This document shows positions 61,458-64,000 of a DNA stretch of 64,000 nucleotides, in pieces. Every line of letters starts with the position of its first letter. Position 1 is the stretch's first letter. The position numbers were made by a program, and so were the translations under genes. Below the pieces are notes generated by a model. That model worked only from the letters and a program-made list of their open reading frames with translations, did not search any database and had not been told where the DNA came from. Origin of the DNA: Rugamonas rivuli (GTDB taxonomy: Bacteria > Pseudomonadota > Gammaproteobacteria > Burkholderiales > Burkholderiaceae_D). The stretch is from contig NZ_WHUF01000005.1 in assembly GCF_009380165.1 (NCBI RefSeq), forward strand, positions 447,248 through 511,247, in the 5' to 3' direction.

Positions 61458-62000
61458 TCAGCGCTCGCCCTTGAAGGTTTCGCGGCCGACTTCCACCGTG
61501 GTCGTGCCGTCGGTCAGCCAGATTTGGCCATCCTGGATCGTGCATTGCAGCTGCATGCTGCGCTGGGCCATCTTGGACAGTTGCTCGGTGGCGTCGGCAT
61601 CCAGATTAATCACGGTCAGGTTCTTGCAGCGCTCGACCTTGTTGGCCAAGGCCTTCCACCAGATGTGGCTGGTGGCCGCATAGCTGTAGACATAGACGTG
61701 CTCCGAACGGCCGCTGGCCTTCAGGATCACTTTCTCGTCCGGCTGGCCCACTTCGATCCACAGCTGGATCGCGCCGGTCAGGTCCTTCTGCCACAGGTCC
61801 GGTTCTTCGACGTCGAACAGGCCCTTGGTGAACGTCAGCGCTTCATTGGCGTGGATCGCGAAGGCGATCAGGCGCACCATCATGCGCTCGTCGGTTTCGG
61901 ACGGGTGACGCGCCAAGGTCAGCGACTGGGTCTCGTAGAAGTTGCGGTCCATGTCCGCGATCTGCAAGTCGGCTTTGTAAATTGTTGCTTTGAGGGCCAT
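61458..62000 (-). CDS. YaeQ family protein
   Basis: The 180-residue protein matches YaeQ. It opens MALKATIYKADLQIADMDRNFYETQSLTLARHPSETDERMMVRLIAFAIHA, with DLWQKDLTGAIQLWIEVGQPDEKVILKASGRS and DGTTTVEVGRE later. The fold is a variant PD-(D/E)xK nuclease-like fold. The role is unproven; it was noted as a suppressor linked to hemolysin expression in enteric bacteria. It lies downstream of purU with a 25-base gap. Confidence 0.9.
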   Translation of the reverse strand: MALKATIYKADLQIADMDRNFYETQSLTLARHPSETDERMMVRLIAFAIHANEALTFTKGLFDVEEPDLWQKDLTGAIQLWIEVGQPDEKVILKASGRSEHVYVYSYAATSHIWWKALANKVERCKNLTVINLDADATEQLSKMAQRSMQLQCTIQDGQIWLTDGTTTVEVGRETFKGER

Positions 62001-62025
62001 CGGTGAATCTCTTTAATTTCTATAT

Positions 62026-62895
62026 TTATTTGAAGACGACAGTCTTGTCGCCGTTCTGCAAAATGCGGTGTTCGACAAACCATTTCACGGCGCGCGCCAG
62101 CACCACGCACTCGACGTCGCGGCCGATGGCCGACAGCGTGTCGGCATCCATCGAATGGTCGACGCGCTCGACGTCCTGCTCGATGATCGGACCTTCATCC
62201 AGATCGCCGGTGACGAAGTGGGCGGTGGCGCCGATCAGCTTGACGCCGCGGTGATGCGCCTGCGCATACGGCTTGGCGCCCTTGAAGCTCGGCAGGAAGG
62301 AATGGTGAATATTGATCGCCTTCCCTTTCAACGCCGTGCACAAGCCAGGCGACAGGATCTGCATGTAACGCGCCAGCACGACCAGGTCGATGTTGTGCGA
62401 ATTCATCAGCTCGATAACCTTGGCTTCCTGCGCCAGCTTGGCTTCCTGCGAAGCGCCGGTGGCCAGCGGCAGGTGGTGGAACGGAATATTGTAGCTGGCG
62501 GCCAGCTGGTAAAAGTCCATGTGGTTGGACACGATGGCCGGAATTTCCACCGGCAGCAGACCGCTCTTGTAGCGGAACAGCAGGTCGTTGAGGCAATGGC
62601 CGATCTTCGACACCATCAGCATCACGCGCGGCTTGTAGTGCGCGTCGCGCAGCTCCCAGTCCAGCTTCATGTCCGCGCCCAGCAGGCTGAAATCGGCGCG
62701 CAGCAGGTCGTCGTTCATGTTGCGGTCTTCCAGCGCGAAATGCACGCGCATGAAGAACAGCTTCGATTCGCTGTCGCCGAACTGGGCCGAGTCGATAATG
62801 TTGCAGCCATGCTCGGCAAGGAAACCCGACACGCGATGAACGATTCCGCGCTGATCCAGGCAAGAGAGTGTCAAAATGTATTCGGGATTGCTCAT
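62026..62895 (-). CDS. purU: Formyltetrahydrofolate deformylase
   Basis: The 289-residue enzyme releases formate from 10-formyl-THF for PurT and balances one-carbon pools. An N-terminal ACT-like domain (YILTLSCLDQRGIVHRVSGFLAEHGCNIIDSAQFGD) and a formyltransferase-type domain with HHSFLPSFKGAKPYAQAHHRGVKLIGATAHFVTGDLDEGPIIEQDV fit. I start at 62895 (MSNPEYI); an ATG three codons upstream is possible. It diverges from the oxidoreductase gene. Confidence 0.95.
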   Translation of the reverse strand: MSNPEYILTLSCLDQRGIVHRVSGFLAEHGCNIIDSAQFGDSESKLFFMRVHFALEDRNMNDDLLRADFSLLGADMKLDWELRDAHYKPRVMLMVSKIGHCLNDLLFRYKSGLLPVEIPAIVSNHMDFYQLAASYNIPFHHLPLATGASQEAKLAQEAKVIELMNSHNIDLVVLARYMQILSPGLCTALKGKAINIHHSFLPSFKGAKPYAQAHHRGVKLIGATAHFVTGDLDEGPIIEQDVERVDHSMDADTLSAIGRDVECVVLARAVKWFVEHRILQNGDKTVVFK

Positions 62896-63019
62896 ATCCA
62901 CCATCGTTATAGGTCTAACAAGGCCGGTATTGTCGCACGGCTGGCCACCATCCGTAAAAATAGCACGCTCGTTCAATTTAAGATATATTGGCCGTCACAC
63001 TCTTCTTTGAGGATACAAA

Positions 63020-64000
63020 ATGACTATCAACGAGACAAATCTTCAATTCCGCCTGGCATCCCGTCCGGTGGGCATGGTCAAGGACAGCGATTGGCAGCAG
63101 GTCAGCGAGCCGGTGCGCGAGCCGGCCGACGGCGAAATCGTCGTCAAAGTGCTGTACCTGTCGCTCGATCCGGCCATGCGCGGCTGGATGAACGAAGGCA
63201 AATCCTACATCCCGCCGGTCGGCATCGGCGAGGTGATGCGCGCCCTCGGCGTCGGCGTGGTGGTGGCGTCGAAGTCGGCCGACTTCGGCGTCGGCGAATT
63301 CGTGCGCGGCAGCACCGGCGTGCAGCGCTACTGGGTCGGCCCGGCCGGCGACAAGCGCTACGGCTTCAGCAAGATCGACGCCAAGCTGGCGCCGCTGACC
63401 ACCTACCTCAACACCCTGGGCATGCCCGGCATGACGGCCTACTTCGGCCTGATCGAATCGGGCCAGCCGAAAGCCGGCGACACCGTGGTGGTGTCCGGCG
63501 CGGCCGGCGCGGTCGGCCAGACCGTCGGCCAGGTGGCCAAGCAGCTGGGCTGCCGCGTGGTCGGCATCGCCGGCGGCAAGGACAAGTGCGACTTCGTGGT
63601 CAACCAGCTCGGCTTCGACGCCTGCATCGACTACAAGGGCGGCTCGGTCAAGGACGGCCTGAAGGAACACTGCCCGAACGGCGTCGACGTCTACTTCGAC
63701 AACGTCGGCGGCGACATCCTCGACACCGTGCTCACCCGCATCAACATGAAGGCGCGCATCGTCATCTGCGGCGCCATCTCGCAGTACAACAACACCACGC
63801 CGGTCAAGGGCCCGGCCAACTACCTGGCGCTGCTGGTCAACCGCGCGCGCATGGAAGGCATCGTCGTGTTCGACTACGCCGACCGCTACCACCTGGGCGT
63901 CGCCGCGCTGGGCCAGTGGATGAAGGAAGGCAAGGTCAAGAGCAAGGAAGACATCGTGCAAGGCCTGGAGCATTTCCCGCAAGCCTTGAACATGCTGTTC
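63020..64000 (+). CDS. NADP-dependent MDR oxidoreductase (CurA/PTGR-like), 3' end outside window
   Basis: The open frame starts at ATG 63020 behind a TGAGGATA site and runs to the end of the window (327 codons), so the last residues are missing. It is a zinc-independent medium-chain reductase. Segments are YLSLDPAMRGWMNE, LNTLGMPGMTAYFGL, the NADP loop VVSGAAGAVGQTVGQVAKQLGCRVVGIAGG, YFDNVGGDILDTVL and ICGAISQYN. Relatives reduce alpha,beta-unsaturated ketones or quinones. Length is near that of the family, so only a few residues are lacking. Confidence 0.92.
   Translation, partial: MTINETNLQFRLASRPVGMVKDSDWQQVSEPVREPADGEIVVKVLYLSLDPAMRGWMNEGKSYIPPVGIGEVMRALGVGVVVASKSADFGVGEFVRGSTGVQRYWVGPAGDKRYGFSKIDAKLAPLTTYLNTLGMPGMTAYFGLIESGQPKAGDTVVVSGAAGAVGQTVGQVAKQLGCRVVGIAGGKDKCDFVVNQLGFDACIDYKGGSVKDGLKEHCPNGVDVYFDNVGGDILDTVLTRINMKARIVICGAISQYNNTTPVKGPANYLALLVNRARMEGIVVFDYADRYHLGVAALGQWMKEGKVKSKEDIVQGLEHFPQALNMLF

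Overview
The window is about 64 kb of GC-rich chromosome from a betaproteobacterium. It most likely belongs to Oxalobacteraceae, in the Massilia/Duganella/Janthinobacterium group. That placement rests on the hemC-hemD-hemX-hemY block divergent from ppc, the ftsK-lolA-rarA and serS blocks, glnB next to a glutamine-dependent nadE, a PEP-CTERM protein, and a very long RpoD. Most genes are chromosomal housekeeping genes. No integrase, transposase of a classical IS family, phage module, CRISPR array or rRNA was seen.

Layout. 1-2.75 kb: small secreted or periplasmic proteins (SIMPL, DUF2059-like), a YecA/SEC-C protein and an orphan PAAR protein. 2.85-4.4 kb: two identical tandem tRNA-Ser(CGA) genes directly downstream of serS. 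4.5-9.85 kb: an accessory block with a MocR-type regulator divergent from a DUF2917 gene, a lipoprotein, an alpha/beta hydrolase and a diguanylate cyclase. 9.9-16.9 kb: rarA, lolA and ftsK on the minus strand, then trxB, an Smr-domain protein and a TRIC-type channel on the plus strand. 16.9-24.9 kb: a sulfate-ester locus with a TIM-barrel-like/SUMF1-fold fusion, a GNAT, a sulfatase, a TonB-dependent receptor and an arylsulfotransferase. 25-30.9 kb: glnB, nadE, a DUF482-like protein, a PEP-CTERM protein, a Crp-like regulator and ppa. 31-39.4 kb: a DUF899 gene plus a small membrane protein, the hemCDXY operon and ppc. 39.5-45.8 kb: a lower-GC beta-helix protein, two adjacent sensor-kinase genes (one with a degraded ATPase domain) and a 3-hydroxybutyrate-dehydrogenase-like SDR. 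45.8-50.5 kb: three overlapping small genes, two secreted hypotheticals and rpoD. 51-64 kb: a ProQ-like protein, a 3'-5' exonuclease, two multi-heme cytochromes c, an Arr rifampin ADP-ribosyltransferase, a YjjG-like phosphatase, a PilT-like ATPase, an RlmI-like protein without its methyltransferase domain, a DUF2807 protein, an Rpn nuclease with a 12-bp tandem repeat, an amidohydrolase, a copper pair (PCuAC and YcnI), yaeQ, purU and a partial zinc-independent oxidoreductase.

Functional links. The sulfatase, receptor and arylsulfotransferase genes read in one direction and look like an uptake-and-desulfation unit for aryl or polymeric sulfate esters. The SUMF1-fold fusion beside them lacks the cysteines of true formylglycine-generating enzymes. 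The hem operon makes uroporphyrinogen III. PCuAC and YcnI form an overlapping copper-trafficking pair. glnB beside nadE links nitrogen signalling to NAD synthesis.

The least conventional signals are five. The first is a mirror-symmetric divergent promoter/operator at 6382-6452. The second is the SUMF1-fold fusion. The third is the pseudo-kinase/propeller-kinase pair without a response regulator. The fourth is the overlapping 138/38/77-residue gene trio. The fifth is the truncated RlmI-like gene. Function calls come from reading motifs by eye; no database search was run.
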